64,000 bases of DNA from Burhinus oedicnemus (GCA_008921705.1 VFFE01007073.1:114370-178369), one strand, 5' to 3'; positions 28,001 to 43,300 are shown, numbered from the stretch's first letter. Numbers and translations: made by a program. Notes: generated by a model not told the origin, from the letters alone.

Positions 28001-31000
28001 AGCTGATATGCTTTTGGCACTGTGTTTCCTAGCTTGTGCTTTGAAGTTTCCTTAGTTGAATTAAGTGATGTCAACTAAGGTTCTATGGTTTTGTGGTTTT
28101 TTTTCCTCTCATAATACAAGAGGATTCCATCCCAGAGGAGTTATTGGAACTTATATGGAAAGAACGTAGATTTTTGGCATGTGCTTCCTGCTCCCAGCAC
28201 CCTCCTGTTTCTTTTATGCTAATGCAGAAAAGGAGGAAAACAGCTTTGTGTGATAAATATAAGTGATGTATGCAGCTGGGTAGATGAGAGTACGCAGAGC
28301 TTGGAAACTGGATAGCAAAACACACAGTGCACGATATAATGATCTCATTTGTCATTCTCCAGCACTCCAGCTACTTTGTTAGAAAGGAGAAGACACTGTA
28401 TGACAATATGTGATAATGTTTCAAAGTGACAACAATTTCAACGAGACAGAAATTCTCTGCTTTCCCTCGTCTGTGCTAGTCACTTTGGTCGTAAAATTTC
28501 TCACAGGTCAGCCTACGTCATCTTTGGTTAAAGCAGTAATAGGGTCACCAGTGCAGAAGAACTTCCTTGGCTATTAACAGCTGGGTCATTTAAATTGTCT
28601 GTGTCTGGTCAGACAATGTGATGACTGAGAGAGTCGCCTACCTGCAGCGCTTCGTCCCTGGCACTCTGAATGTTGTTGTTGCTGTAGGTGGAGGTGATCT
28701 GCTGAGAACATTAGTGGAACACAGTAGGAAAGCATTAGTGTAGACACATTTTGCTTATAGCTTATGATTAAATATGTAGAAATCTTCTTGTCTGCTGAGT
28801 ATTATCAAAGCATTTTTCAGTGGGTGGGGGGAAATAATCACTGGTTGTATGATTTGCGATTTCAGGACTTGCTGCATTTTTCCAGCAAGGGGCAGTTTGA
28901 TGAGGCCGGACAAGCCACACTGAATGGGTTGGAGCAGCAGGAGCAGACTCCAGTGCCATCAGACACGCAGTCGGCACTGGAGCAGCAGTCAGAAAACCAC
29001 CCGCTACAAATCCAGCCGCAGCATGATGAGAGCACGGTGCCTGCGCAAAGCACCATGACAGCAGATGACATGAGGCGAGCAAAGCGTATCAGGGTAAGCA
29101 AAGAGGACGGCAGATCACATCTTCTCTCACCTTCTCCATTTGCTGTAACCCAGAGAATGCTGGACCTGCCTGCCCGCGACCAGCTGGTCTCTTTCTCCCA
29201 CTGTCATATTCATTTCCAAATCCTGAATAAAGCGTCTGATTCCTAGCAATTTTCTTTGCACTGAGAGGAAGACAAATCTCCTGTAAAGAGCTAGTATCTC
29301 ATGAGATGCTAGTGAGAACCGGTCACCAATTGGAGCTGATTCAATTCCAGCACAGTAATTCTTTCACAGAAACACAGTCGCTCCAAGCTGGCAAGCAGGA
29401 GTGCTTCAAACAGCCGGCTGAATCATGGTACTGTGGCACAGACTAATGACTTGTTCACAGCACCATCTGTGTCTCTCAGAACTCTTGTCTTGCAAATAGT
29501 TGCCAAAGAGGAACCACGACCTCAGTTTAGATCCACTTAATTGATGATGATGATATTTAGTGATAAAGTCCTTTCTTGGGGTAGAAAAACCTGCCTGTCT
29601 TTGGGATTAAAACCTGTGCTAAGAGCTTTCTGTACCAACAGCAAACACTTTGAGCCTGAGCTTTGTGTCAACTGGGTGAGCGGTTTTTTCTCTACTGTGT
29701 GTGGGAGGGAAATGATTCAAGCAAATAATCCTTCAAGCCGTGTAACTGTGAGATGGGTTTATTTAGCCTAAAATATTTTTCTTTTTCTTCCATGTGTAAA
29801 ATTTTGATTACAGAAAGGAACAGCTGCAATTGGGGTAAGACTTCCTTTTTAGGGGATGAGAAAGGATTAGAACAGAGTAGAGTAACTCTTCCATTTAGGA
29901 AGATGTTGAGCCAAATTTTGCCCTCAGTTTATAGTAATATGTATGCAAGAGCAGTGGTGGTGTTACCCCATAAATGCAGTGGCATATCTTGAAGGAAGAA
30001 TTTGGCTCAGGCACATTAAGACTGCAGAGTTTTTAACTATATAAAATGCTTGCAGTCTCTGAATGACAAGTTTCTACCAGTAGTTTGATTTTCATATGCT
30101 AAAAGCTTGGGGGATTTTTACTGAATATATTGAAGGGTGGATAACAGAGTATGAAGACAGATGCTGCGTTTTTGACAGTAAAGAGCATGGGTATTAACTG
30201 CTTACAATATGCCACAACTTCCTCAGTAGAAAGTTGAGGTCCGGGTATGATAGGAAGAGAAGGCATTGCCTGTTTCCCCAAACTTTTGAACCCAAGATGT
30301 GAACTTCAGATTTTCTTAAACAGTAAATGTGGGAAGAAAGGGATAGAAATTCTGAAGTTTCTTCGTTGTCTTGTGACTTTGCTTGTGTTCCCTGGAAATT
30401 CATCACAAACGGATGATAACTAAGAGGAGTGCAGTGGTGGTTTAGTCCTCAGTGACATGTTTATATCTCCAAATCTCCCTGACTTCCCATACATCTGGCA
30501 GCTTGTGTTCAGCAGAGTCCTGGAGATGTTTGGAGATAGAGGCACTGGCAGAATGGCAGGTGGATGGTTGCATAGCACCCTTCCATATTGCGTCAGACTG
30601 TGAGCAATGAGAACTTGAGATAAGACTAAATTAGCAAGCATTATTTTTTAAGCACTGACAAATCCAGCAAGTTCTAGCACCCTATGAGCACTCATTCAAC
30701 TATTCCTAGCACCTTCTTATAATAGCATGCACTTAACGTTATAAGCAAGCAAACATTTGGTTTTAAGACGTGTAGTACATCGTTCACTTCCAAAGAACAG
30801 GTAGAAAGTTTTGATTCCCGCTTATGATCTGGAGACCTGTGTATAGCTCTAGTTCTTCCTTATTACTTGTGTAGGATTTTATTTTCAAAACCAGTAATTC
30901 TTTGTCAATTGCTTCAACTTTTCTAAGGTTTAAGGCAGTGATGCTCGGAGAGTGCTTCCATTCTAGCTGGAAGTACTGATCTCTGGTGCCCCAGGGTTCG

Positions 31001-31255
31001 AGTCTTGACAGGATCAGTTCATATTTCATCATCTGCTTTAGAGCCTGTGGAGTTTCCTTGGAGATCGGGCCTTAAATATGGCAGTCATGTCCTTAGTATT
31101 GAAAAGAGGTACACCCACTCTTCAAGGTACTCTTGTGACAAATTAGAGGAACGTTGTGGTCCACAGCCAAAATAAATATTTGTTTTTAATTCAGCTCTGG
31201 GCAATGTCCAGAGTGTCTGTGGACTGATCCCAAAAACATCTGCATTTCCAAATTG

Positions 31256-31310
<55 letters not shown>

Positions 31311-34300
31311 TACAGACCTGACCCTAAAATGTCCTTTGTATAGGTGACTGCTTTCCTCAGAGGAAGCAACTGGCAGGGATAGGGATATGGTTTGGAAAGC
31401 ACAGTCACTTCCTTTGTGCTGAAAGAAATGCAAGCAGTTGTATAATGAAGAGTACAAACAGTAAGATGAGGTTACAAAAAAGTCCCTATTTCTTAACTTT
31501 TTCACCCTTCTAATCTTTGCCCTGTTGTCATCCTGCCCTAATTATTCCCTTCTGCTAAAAGCATTTCATTCTCACTGTGGCTCTACAGTACGCATTACAT
31601 CATTATTAATCAGCTCTGAGAAAACATGAAAGGTCACAAAACACCTTCAAGATTATCTGTGGGTTTTATCTTTGCCCTTTAACTCCCCTTAGGCAGTTAT
31701 TAACTACAGGGTAAACCTTGAAGATCTGCTTAGTGTTTCCTGAGGCAAAAACCTCAAAGGAGTTTTGCCTAAGTAAGGAGTAAACTCTAGCTAGGAGAGC
31801 TGGCCCTCGTAGTGACCCGCAGAAGCATGACTATTGCAGAAGTCAAGGCTTCTGTTTTAAAGTCTATTGCATAACATAAGTATTTTTCTCTCCCTCAATG
31901 CTGCCTGCTCAGCTGGAGCTGCAGGTAGGTTTGGGTTTTTGTTTCATTGGGTTTTTGCTGTATCTAATCAAATGGTACGTAACAACATCGCTTTCCATGT
32001 TGTTTTGTCCAACTTCTGTTCGGTGCTTCCTGATGGACCCCGCATTGTAAATTGTCACGTTTGTTCTTCTTTAAGCAACCAATGTCCAAAACTAAGTGTT
32101 ACCTGAATAACAATTTGCATTGTCCTCGTTCTTTTCATACTAATTAACTGCAAATTTAAGGTGAATATTATGGGATTAAACTACTTGGATGAAATACTAT
32201 AATATCCATCTTAAAGTTCTGGAGGATTTGTTTACGCAATTATTTGCACTGGATCAATGTTATCCGTTAATGAGACAACACTTAGTTCTCTTTTTCTGTT
32301 TTTATAGCTGATAGTTTATCTAACCAAAGAGCAGTAAAAGGTTTCACCCTTCCGTAGCCTTTGAAATAGCAACGGGACTATGTTGATTTAGAAGTTTGGC
32401 CTGCTACCTTACTGGTCAGATTGTTGGGGCTTACAAATAGCAAAGTACGGTAACAGTGGGGTTAAGAACTTGAAGTGCATCTCTTCAACTGTTTGGTTTA
32501 TTAGCATATCCCTGTAGGTAAGGGGAAAACTATATACTTCTGACTCCATGCAACACATTAATTTTTACATGGCACGTGTCTATCTTTCCAACTCACGGTG
32601 TGACTTACAGCAGATCTGTGTGTTTCCCATTGTCTCCACTTCTCCACTTGTAAAATGGAGAAAGGAGATGATGTCAACTCATGGGGGAGGACTCATTTGG
32701 GGCTCCTGTATGAAACTTAGCTTTTTCTATGGTGAAACAGTTGCTGTCATGTTTCTTTTTCTGGAATGAAAGTATAGGTTTCCCTCTGCAGTTCAGATGG
32801 TGAAAAGGATCATTCAGGTTCACTAATTTAATCTCTAGCACAGCATTTCACAGTATTCCCAAGCTGTTCCCGTATTCCAGCAGAAAAGCTCCTAACTTTA
32901 CTTTTTCAGTGTCAGCTGTTGGCACACAGTTAAGGGACACAGCAAATGTCAGCCCAGACATTCCCACAAGAAAAGGAGAGAAGAAACCAGGGAAATCTGT
33001 TTGCAGAATGTATCTCACGGAGAAGTATGTAATATTGAACATGTGTAAGCATAGGTGCCAGCAATGTTCTAGTGCTATTTCTCTAACTATTGTGATGTTG
33101 ATTGTGTGTGTAACGTCTGAAAAGAGAAGACATTGATTAATACCAATGTATAGAACTTATTTTGGAGAAGAGTAAATGTTCCTTAGGCGGCTTGCAGAGA
33201 AATAGCAATATTGCAGTGTACTTTCAGTACAGTGTGCTGTGGGAATTTATGCATGTAGAGGTATGACTGACTTCCCGCTTTGCCACCAGCCAACATAAAG
33301 GTTCTCATCCAGTATTGAAATGCAGGTGCAGGGTGCACTTGCCTATTTCTACAGGCAACATGTCCAGCAGCATCTGGTGTCAGGACTGGGATGGCTCTAT
33401 AGCATTTATCTGAAGGGGAAGGGGAGGAAGGGAAGAAATAATAATCATGAAATGTTACAGAAAAGATAGACTGAAGGAAAGCACACACCAAAAGAAAGCA
33501 GGGACTGAGAAGAGAAATTGTGCCTGGTAGGAGTGGACAAAAACAGAGATGAGCAGCCCCGTGTATTAAATTTTAAAATTAATGTACATACAACCCACAT
33601 TATGCTCAATTCACAATATTCTTAAAGGTTCTTGCAATACCAAGAAAAGCAATTTCAGGTTTGACTGTGTATAATCAAACTACCCTTTGAGCAGACAACA
33701 GAATCTATCAGAGTTCCTCTTGATTTAGCACCAGTGTGTTTGTCTTTCATCTCTCTTCATTATGCAAGCTCTTGCACATGATATATGCTAAATGGCAAAG
33801 ATAGGAGAATTGCTCACAAGTTCTTACCTATTGCTTGTAAACCTGCCATTCTGCCCCTGTTGTAAGGTCTTGAAACTCCATTCTTTTTGGTAATAACAAA
33901 AACATTTAATATAGGTTTCACCAGAAGTCTTCCAGGCAATGCTAAACCACTGCTGCACATCTCTTTGGTGATCTTTGGTGCAGAAGCTGATTTTTGTAAA
34001 GGGCTGTGGAATTTCATAAGCCCTGCTCCTGTGTGAAAGACTGGGCATTAGCCTGCCCTTCGTTTGTATAGTGGCTGAACTTTTGACCCAATCCCCCTAA
34101 ATCAGCTGGAATTGCAACTTTTCTCAGGCCCAGGTCTGTACTTCAGAGAGGACTTAGGTTTATTTTACAGAAAAATGCCATGCTAAAGACAAAAGTTAGC
34201 TGAATCAGCAGAAGACAGGGACTGGAGAGGAAACTCCTGCATTGTGTTCTTCTAACTGCATTCTGCCTGTCACAGCCTCCCCTTCTGTATAATGGAGACA

Positions 34301-37300
34301 GTAGCTATAACATAAAAGCTTTTTTTTTTTTGAAGTTTAGGTTCACTGATCATCTGGTATATTTAATCTTGAAGACAGTTGGATGTGGAATCTATACATA
34401 ATAATAAAAGGTAATGGTCCCTTCAATGTTTGTTTCAGAATGCAGCTCTTCAGCACCTGTTCATACGGAAATCCTTTCGCCCATTCAAATGCCTCCAGTG
34501 TGGGAAGGCCTTCCGCGAAAAGGACAAACTGGATCAGCATTTGCGGTTTCATGGACGGGAAGGGAACTGCCCTTTGACTTGTGACATCTGCAACAAGGGC
34601 TTCATCAACAGCGGTGCTCTTGAGAGCCACATGAAATTCCACATGGACCAGAAAACATACTCCTGCATTTTCTGTCCTGAGTCCTTCGACCGCTTGGATC
34701 TGCTTAAAGATCATGTGGCCATCCATGTCAATGATGGATATTTCACCTGCCCTACCTGCAAAAAACGCTTTCCAGATTTTATCCAGGTGAGATGCCATAC
34801 TGATTTGAAGCACTTCTTGCAAGCATTCTGTTTCTGAATTTTTCCGTACTGTTCTCTTGTCGCACTGCATTGTCAGTACATTCTCACAAGATAAAGGGGT
34901 CCATGTCAGCCAGAAATCAAAAAGAGTGACCAAGCATTGCTAGATGTTGTCTTATGCTACTGAAGTGCTCTTTCCACTAAATCATCAAATGTGGTACTTC
35001 AATCTGGCATTAGAAGGCACTGTACTGTTGGAGGGGCGGTCCTGTGTTCCCCAAAAATGCCTAAAGCAGAGGTCCTGACTACTTTTAGTCAGTACAGATC
35101 CATGGCACAAAAAGGAATTGTGTTTTGCTGTGTGCAGCTTGTACTTGAATACACCTTGTCCTTTGTCGTTAAAACTCTGAACCAAAATAAAATTGAGGTT
35201 TTACATGACACAAATATCTTTTAATCCTGTAACTGTTTTTGTCAGGGTAATTCATTTGAACACCTTGTGGAAATGCCAGAACAGATCAGGATACTCTGTT
35301 TCTTGACTTCCCCCCTGGGCTTCGGCTGGGTCCTTTATTCCTCTTCTCTGCACACTGCTTAGGAGAGGTTGTGCTGGAGTAGCGAGTAATGTAACTACGT
35401 TTTGCAGTATGCAGTCATTGGAGAAGGTCATTAATAGAATTTAGGATGCTATTTCAATGTTCGGTAGGAAAAATCTGAGATGTACCATGTATGTATTCAT
35501 TATCCTTCATATGGACGAAGAGCTTGATATGTCTTGCTGTGCTGCCTGGCTTAAATTGAAATGTAGAAATCCAGTTTATGTCAAGTAATAGGAACTGATA
35601 GACTAATAGGCTAAAGAGGAAAGGATGGGGGAAAGTGCTTTACTAATACAATTCCATCCTGGTAAAAACCCTTTATCTTTTGTAAATGATGAACAAGGAA
35701 AAATGCTGATGATTCAGAAATGCTGTACTGCAACCTAATTCCCCATAAACTTTTCTGTGAAACTGAGCCAGTCAGAAGAAGATCCTACAGCTTTTTTTCC
35801 AGCTGTTCAGCTCTATTTTGGAATTTAAAGATGATTTTTTCATTTGGTGCTATGTGAGTAATTAAATCTAGTCACCATAGATTGCTGCCTACTTAAATGT
35901 TTTTATGTGGAACAGATAAAGATAGCAAGTTCTTCCGTGTATGATCAGTATTACAAGATCAGAAGAATTCATTAGAGATCCATTTCCTGAGCAGTGCTTG
36001 GATTTCAAATGTCAAACTTAATTAGTTACTTTATTGGGGGGAAAAAAAATCCCACAAGATGCTTGAAGAGATCAAGGGTAGTCCCAAGTATACAAAAGTA
36101 ATTGCCACTCAGGAATGGCATGCAAATGCTTTTCTGTCTAAGTTTTTGGTTTTGCCAATTGTAATTGCAAGCTCATTCTCTCTGATTCAAAGGAGTTAGT
36201 CCTTGCGTTTGGATTTCTTATAAATTAAGTAAAGATAATGAACCTCAGATGAACGTGTTAACTCAAGGATGATTCAGTAAAACTGGTATATCGTGGTCTT
36301 TTGCTGCCCATTAAGTGCTCAACTGTGCAGTAGCTGATGCCTTCAAGAATCAGTCTTGAGGAAATCAAATTGTCCCATCCAGATGGATCACAGAGATGTT
36401 ACAACTTCATAGAAACTATTGCTAAGGTATCAGCTGTTCTGATGATAAAGTACTACTTAAGCCAAAGCAGATTAGAGATCTCTTAGAACCTTTTTCCTCT
36501 CTTCCTGTGCACTCCCCCCCTGCCTTTTTTTGCCAAGAGTTTCCTAGACTGTTCTACCACACACTGTTTTGAATAACTTCTGTTTTGTTTTGATCTGCAA
36601 TTCTAGGTCAAGAAACATGTACGCAGTTTCCACTCAGAAAAGATTTACCAGTGTACAGAATGTGACAAGGCTTTCTGCCGTCCTGACAAGCTGCGACTAC
36701 ATATGTTGCGACACTCGGACCGCAAAGACTTCCTGTGCTCCACGTGTGGCAAGCAGTTCAAGGTAAGATGACTCCTAACTGGATCATTCCTGCTACAGGT
36801 GGAGAACACCATTCTTTACCCTCCTTCAAGTAGATAAGCTCGTGTTCTCCAAGGTGGAAGAAACTAGCACGTGTAAATGGGCTAGACTTGGCTGCAGGTT
36901 GCACGTGCTGCTTCCTCTTGTGTGTGAGCTATGACATTCATTTCTGATGGACAAGGGGCAAGATCCACCCCAGCATGCTCTGCTGTAACAGGGTGTCTCA
37001 TCTATCAGATCCGATTTCTAATAACTTAATACCACAGAAAGTTTCATCTGCTCGTTAACAACTGGGTCATTATACAGCTCAGTTTCCAGGTGCTTGGGTT
37101 GTATTGCTTTTATCAGTTTAGTTAAGAAAACTTCTTGATGATATCAATGGATTAATAATATTCCTGGCTGAGGTGCCTGTGTTCATGGGATGCATCTTAT
37201 CAGCACATGACAGCCAGATGCCTTTCCAGATCCCTCTACTACAGATGGAGCAGACTGTGAGTCACGTAAACTGTGGTGGCAGCAGCCTTGTCCCTTAGTT

Positions 37301-40300
37301 TCTTATGGGATACTGAGGGACTGGATACTTATGGGTGAAGAAGCACATTCTACACAGCGTGTGTCCAGAGAGGCTGGATTGCATCTGGAAGTAGATTCAG
37401 TACTGTTGTAGGACTTGAGGTTCTCCTCAGTCAGGAGCATTATTTGATGCAAGTTTCCAGCTGTACAGAGTTGAGCACTAATATTTTAGATAAATTCCAC
37501 TCTGTTTTTTTTTTTTTTTGTTGAATTTGTTCTCCCTGAGGCTTGCTAAACTAGTATTAGTTTGGCTCCTGCTTTTGTGATTGAGCAACCTCAGCTTGGT
37601 TTGAAGGATAAACCTAAGCCCAAAGGGTTCCTGCTGAGCTCTCCAACACTGAGCATGCAACTCCATCTCACGGCAGCACTGGAGAGGAAAAGCCAAAGAG
37701 ATCTCGGAACAACTTGCATTGTTGGCTCTTCCTTGGAAGAGGTAGTAAGGCAGTAAGCGGTGCTGATATTTTTCTCCCCGATTGCTCTTTCCCTAGAGGA
37801 AAGACAAGCTGCGAGAGCACATGCAAAGGATGCACAACCCGGAGAGGGAGGCCAAGAAAGCTGATCGAATCAGCCGCTCAAAAACGTTCAAGCCTCGGAT
37901 AGCTTCCACTGACTACGAAAGCTTCATGTTCAAGTGCCGACTCTGTATGATGGGTTTCCGCCGGAGGGGGATGTTGGTGAGTGTGTGCTCTAGGTTCTCT
38001 TACAACTTCTATACTCAATTTTCATGAATAGTTAAGGAATAAAGATGGAATTACAGTGGTTGGAACGTAAGTATGCTGTGAAACTGGGAGAATTCCGTAG
38101 CTGAGTTGAGATTATGTATCTCTTTTTAAAACTGTGTGTCTTGTCTCTTCAGCAAATGTGTGCCTTCGCGTATTTCATTGCCTGTGTTTATGTCTGGTTG
38201 TCACTACCACATATCAACACTAATGCTGATTGATGTGTAACATATTTAGAGAGATTAATGAGATTAATGTATTGCCTAGTTCAGCCTTACTGCCTCAGTT
38301 TTCCTGTTTGTCTTTCCTATTTTTTGTTTCTCCCTCTTCTTGAGAGGCCTCTCCTGGCCATGCCCTGTAGCTGCCATTGTGTAAAGGGTGTTATGCAGCA
38401 AGAGATCTTATTTGGGAATATTTCATGAGGGTTGTCATCTCTGCTAGCAAAGGCTTCCCTGGGCAGAGGTCCTTTACATTACCTCGTTCACAGCTGCAAG
38501 AGTTCTGGCAAGCTATTTTACCCCTTCCCATCTTATTTTGATTAGAGAAACTGTGAATGAGGTGTAGCAAGACCATGTTTGCCCTCAGCAGCTGACTGTG
38601 AATGCACAATAACCCTTGCAGCAGCAAATGCTTCCGGTGCTGCTGGCTAGCATCGTCACAGTTTTGGTTTGGCCATTATCCGTGTCTAGGAGAAGAAGCA
38701 ATTGCTTGGCTTCCATCTGTAATATGCTCTCTTGTTCACTTTGTTTCTTTCTCCTAAGGTGAATCATTTATCAAAGAGACATCCAGACATGAAAATAGAA
38801 GAGGTGCCAGAGCTCACGTTGCCCATCATCAAACCCAACAGAGATTACTTCTGTCAGTACTGTGATAAGGTATGTAAGGAAGTCACCCCTCGGAGGGTAG
38901 CTCAGTCCTAGGCCTGTTTGCAACCAATTTGTCTCTGCATAGAAACATCTGGCAGGGTTTGCAGGGTTTTTTGAGGTGCTTGCCAGCAACATTTCTGCAG
39001 CACTGTCCAACAGAAATTAAGATGAAATGCACTTAGCCCAAGGCAGCTGAATGCTGACTGAAAACTACAGTTCTCCTTTTCTGCTGTCTTTGGAGTTGGT
39101 AAACTTAAATACTGTGATCCAGTAAGCAGTCACCCACCCTTAGTCCTGTATCACTTTTTGCAACCCGGGACTAAGTATCCTATCTATCTGTAATTCCTGA
39201 ACACGAATTTATTTTGGTTTCTGTTGCACTTCTAAAAATTAGTCTCTAACTCCTTTTATTTTAAGCTGCTTTCTTAGTCACATGCCAGTAATTCCCAGTG
39301 TTCAGTGGACCTGAAGCTGCACACTGCCTTTGGGTTCCCATTCTTACTCCCTGGCTTTTGCTTTTTATGCATGTGGGCTTTTATTTACCGGGCAGTATAT
39401 TTTGACTGACTGTTCTTATCCTCAGTACATTCTTCCGTGATGCCTCCTTCCTCTTGTTTAAAGGGGAAAAAACCAGATAGTTTTAAATAATGTTACAGAA
39501 TAGTCATTTGTTGATGTGCCTAAAAAGAATTTAAAAATATGTTGATCGCTGAAGGCTATTAAAACCATTTGATGCTTTGTGCGAGAGTGGAGGCATCAAC
39601 CCTTATGACAAATGAACATTGGACAAATTACAGCTTCGGTGGTCAGTGGCTTCTCTGACAGAAGGCCTCTGACAGGCCAAGAAAGTTTTCCTCTTACCTT
39701 CCTGTCCTGCTTTGCTTTGTTGTGGGACACAATATGTTCTCAAGTGACTTCTGAATGCTACGCAAAAAGGGGTTGCTCTTACAGGTTGATAAACAGTGGA
39801 AAGTGTATGTATATTCATGCATTATGTTGTAATTGTTTGACGATTTAACTAAACATACTGACTAAAGCAACATGCAGACCTTCCAGATAAAGACAACTGA
39901 TAGCTGTTTTCTGCGGAGACATTAGGATTACACCATTTTCATTGCAAATCTTTACCCTGCAGGTGTACAAGAGTGCCAGCAAACGCAAAGCACACATCCT
40001 GAAGAACCATCCTGGTGCTGAGCTACCTCCAAGCATCCGGAAACTGCGCCCTGCGGGCCCAGGAGAGCCGGATCCCATGCTGAGCACCCACACCCAGCTG
40101 ACAGGCACCATAGCCACCCCTCCGGTCTGCTGTCCTCACTGTTCCAAGCAGTACAGCAGTAAGGTACGGGGGTCTTCTCAGCCTCAGAAGACAGCCTCTC
40201 CCTGCTGATGCTTTTTCGCCGTGGTCTCTGTCATCTGCAAGCAGAGCTCTTTTATTCTGAGTCAGAGTGCTGGTTTCATGCTGCGTGCTGACAATACAGC

Positions 40301-43300
40301 CAGAGCCTGCTCGTTTTATAGCAAAAAGGTTCCCTAAATAGAGGGCATGAACTTGAAAGAAGAAATTGAAATGTTATCAGAGTGCGGTCACAAATGGAAA
40401 AGCTTGGAAACTGCTCACTGACAGTGACAAGGGAGTAGGAGGCGTAGGGAAACAAAATGCAGAAAAAGTGACCTCTGGAAAAGGTCCCCAAAATATTTGG
40501 CTGTGTTAGGGTAAAAAACTTACAGGTTGTGATGTTTGGAGCAATATTTCAGTATCAGAGAGCTCTAATCAGCAATAACTTTGTGATCCTTGTTTTCTTC
40601 TTGCTGACCAGAGCCATCCCATAGTGTGAATCTTGATGCTGCCTTACTGAGGGAAACTTCAAAGCTGCAGTCTGCAGGGCTGTTTGATTTTGGTTGACCC
40701 GAAGCAGAGTTGCTGACCCTCTTTCTAATGCTCTTTTGTATCTCTTTGTAGACGAAGATGGTTCAACACATTCGCAAGAAGCACCCAGAGTTTGCTCAGC
40801 TCCCTAACACAATACATGCCCCGCTGGCGACAGCTGTCATCAGTTCCACTCCTGCTGTTCTAACCACCGACAGCACTACCGGAGAGACTGTTGTGGTAAG
40901 GATTCAAGATGTGTTATATCAGGCCAACAGAGGGAAACAAGCAGAACAGAAGCCCTCTGGTATAGTAGTCTTAGTGTTTATTTGGCAGACATAATTTTAA
41001 AGCGTGTGTAAAGACATTATTTGAGACTGCTTCTGTTATTGAATCTGTGTGTTTTAGTTTTGCTCTGCCAGGAATTACGTATTTCTTTCTGGAGCTCTAA
41101 GGACTGCTCTTCTTTCCCTACTGCATTCCCTTCTTTCATTCAGACCCATATGCTACTGACTCCACACAGTACTTCCACGCATGCCTAATTAACTCAGGAA
41201 TACACATCTCGTGGATTTTCACTGGGACTGTTTGCCTGAGGTGCCTGCAGTTCTTGGCATCAAGAGGACATGTTTAACAGTGACTGGGGACTGGATCAAA
41301 CTCTGTTCAGAGAAGTCAAGATCTCTCTGTAATCCTTTGGACGGGTGCAGAACTGAGTGCTATGAGCCTCCAGTGGCTGATCTTTCTACTGTTAATACAT
41401 CAGCTGCTACAGAAGTGAAAGCTGAGACTAGAAAAATCAGTCTTGTGTCCTTTAGTGGTGCTGGGATGCTGTATAGTGTTAAAAATCTTAGTAACCACAG
41501 TTTAAAGCTTCCTATTTGAAGACTGAAACTGGATAAAAGGCTGTTTTGCTTGAAAATGGGCAGATTCAACCAGGATGCTACTGGCTTCATAAATGTGATT
41601 AGTTAGGTGCTAAATGTCTTTATACACTTTAGCAATACAGTTGTCAAGAAAAGTATCACTCTGGCAGGTGAGGAGGAAAAGTGGAGTATGTCAGAGAAAG
41701 CACTTTTTGACTTGGAAACTAAGTCAACTCTACAAATGCAGGATTTTTGTTGTATGATAGAATACTGTTAAGTCAGAAGATTAAAATAGGTTTTTTATTA
41801 TTGTATTTTAAGTTAGTTCTTAATGGTCCTGACTAGCATTTAGACAGAAGAGAGCAATCCTAGTGATGATCCCTGGTGGTTCCTTATGACTCCATCCTCT
41901 CTACACATTAAGCTCTTGTAAATAAATGACTAGGCCCAATGGTGTAAGTGTAGATTCAGTGTGATGAAAGAACTACAGCCCTGTAAAAGTGTTCAGTCCA
42001 GTAGGCAATATGTGATGATGGTCTGCATCTCTCTCTACCTGCTCAGACAACGGATTTACTGACGCAAGCAATGACAGAGATATCCCAGACCCTCACGACA
42101 GACTATCGAACTCCCCAGGGAGATTACCAGCGAATCCAGTACATCCCCGTGTCTCAGGCCACAACTGGCTTGCAGCAGCCTCAGCACATACAGCTGCAGG
42201 TTGTTCAAGTGGCCCAGGTGAGTAACCTGTTGGGGGACTTGATGTGCTTTTGACCGCCTCCGTATCAAGCCCATGCTTTCTTGGAGCTGCAGTGCTTGGA
42301 AGCTTGTTAAGGAATAGTTAGAAAAAGTGGTGTGCACTATCTTTTACAGATAAATTGATAGATGATGCCTTAGCTTCCTATTGTAAGCATCGTGTACTGG
42401 GCATAAATAGTCCTGCCAGTCTTGGTCAGCTTGCCAGAGGTGTATCAACACAGTTCTAATTTAGTTCTACCTATCCAGGCACCTTAGCTTGAGTCTGCTC
42501 TAGGAAGGTTTTCCAGCAGCTGGAAAAGTGGGTCAGTGGGTGACCCATTTTTGCAGTTGAGAAGACTAATTTGTACTTCCTTGTTCTCAGTGAGCCAGAG
42601 CCAAAACTTGGAAAGAAATAGAAAGCGCTTGCTTTTTCCCTTCGTATCATCTATTAGAATATTCTTTCTTTATGATGCTCAGCAGCCTCCTAAAAATAAG
42701 AGAGCGTAACTAGAGTAACTGAGCTGAGGAAAATAAGTCATGCAGCTATAAGAAATCACCATAGCCTTCAAATCTATTATCCTCTGGGTGAAGCTGAAAC
42801 TACTGTGTGTTTGTATTTGAATCTGAAATTTCGTGTTCTCGCTGGCCCCTCATTACAAACGAAGTTACGAATTTGGTTAATAAAGGCCTAAACAACGGCC
42901 CCAGTTTATATTGACTGTGGCTGTTCTAATGATAGAAGAGCATGAATACTGATTTCTGCAGCTAATACTCATTTTATCAAGATCTGAGACTTGTAATTCA
43001 GTTACTCCAATTGGTATCATTAGCAGGTGTTGCTCAAAAAAGCCTTTAATCAGTAAGAGTCTGAGCACTTATCTTGATACAGGCCTATGTCAAACTATGG
43101 TATTGGATATGCAGATCTTGATTATGTATACATTTTATAGAGAGATGCTTACAAAGAAGGATGGCCCAGTGGTTGACACTAACCCTGTTTTTCAGACCTT
43201 TTGATTTGAGTCCAGTCTGCCACAGACAGCCTGTATGACTTTTAGGCAAGTCCTTTCCATTGATATCACCAAGATGTAGCCATCTGGGTGCCATTACATC

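Noticed and set aside
27604..28074. Minus-strand ORF of 156 codons inside a PRDM10 intron
   Set aside because: No recognisable domain, no splice context or conservation evidence; a frame of this length is expected about once by chance in a window this size.
34343..34933. Minus-strand ORF of 196 codons
   Set aside because: It lies opposite the PRDM10 zinc-finger exon 13 and is a shadow of its codon structure.
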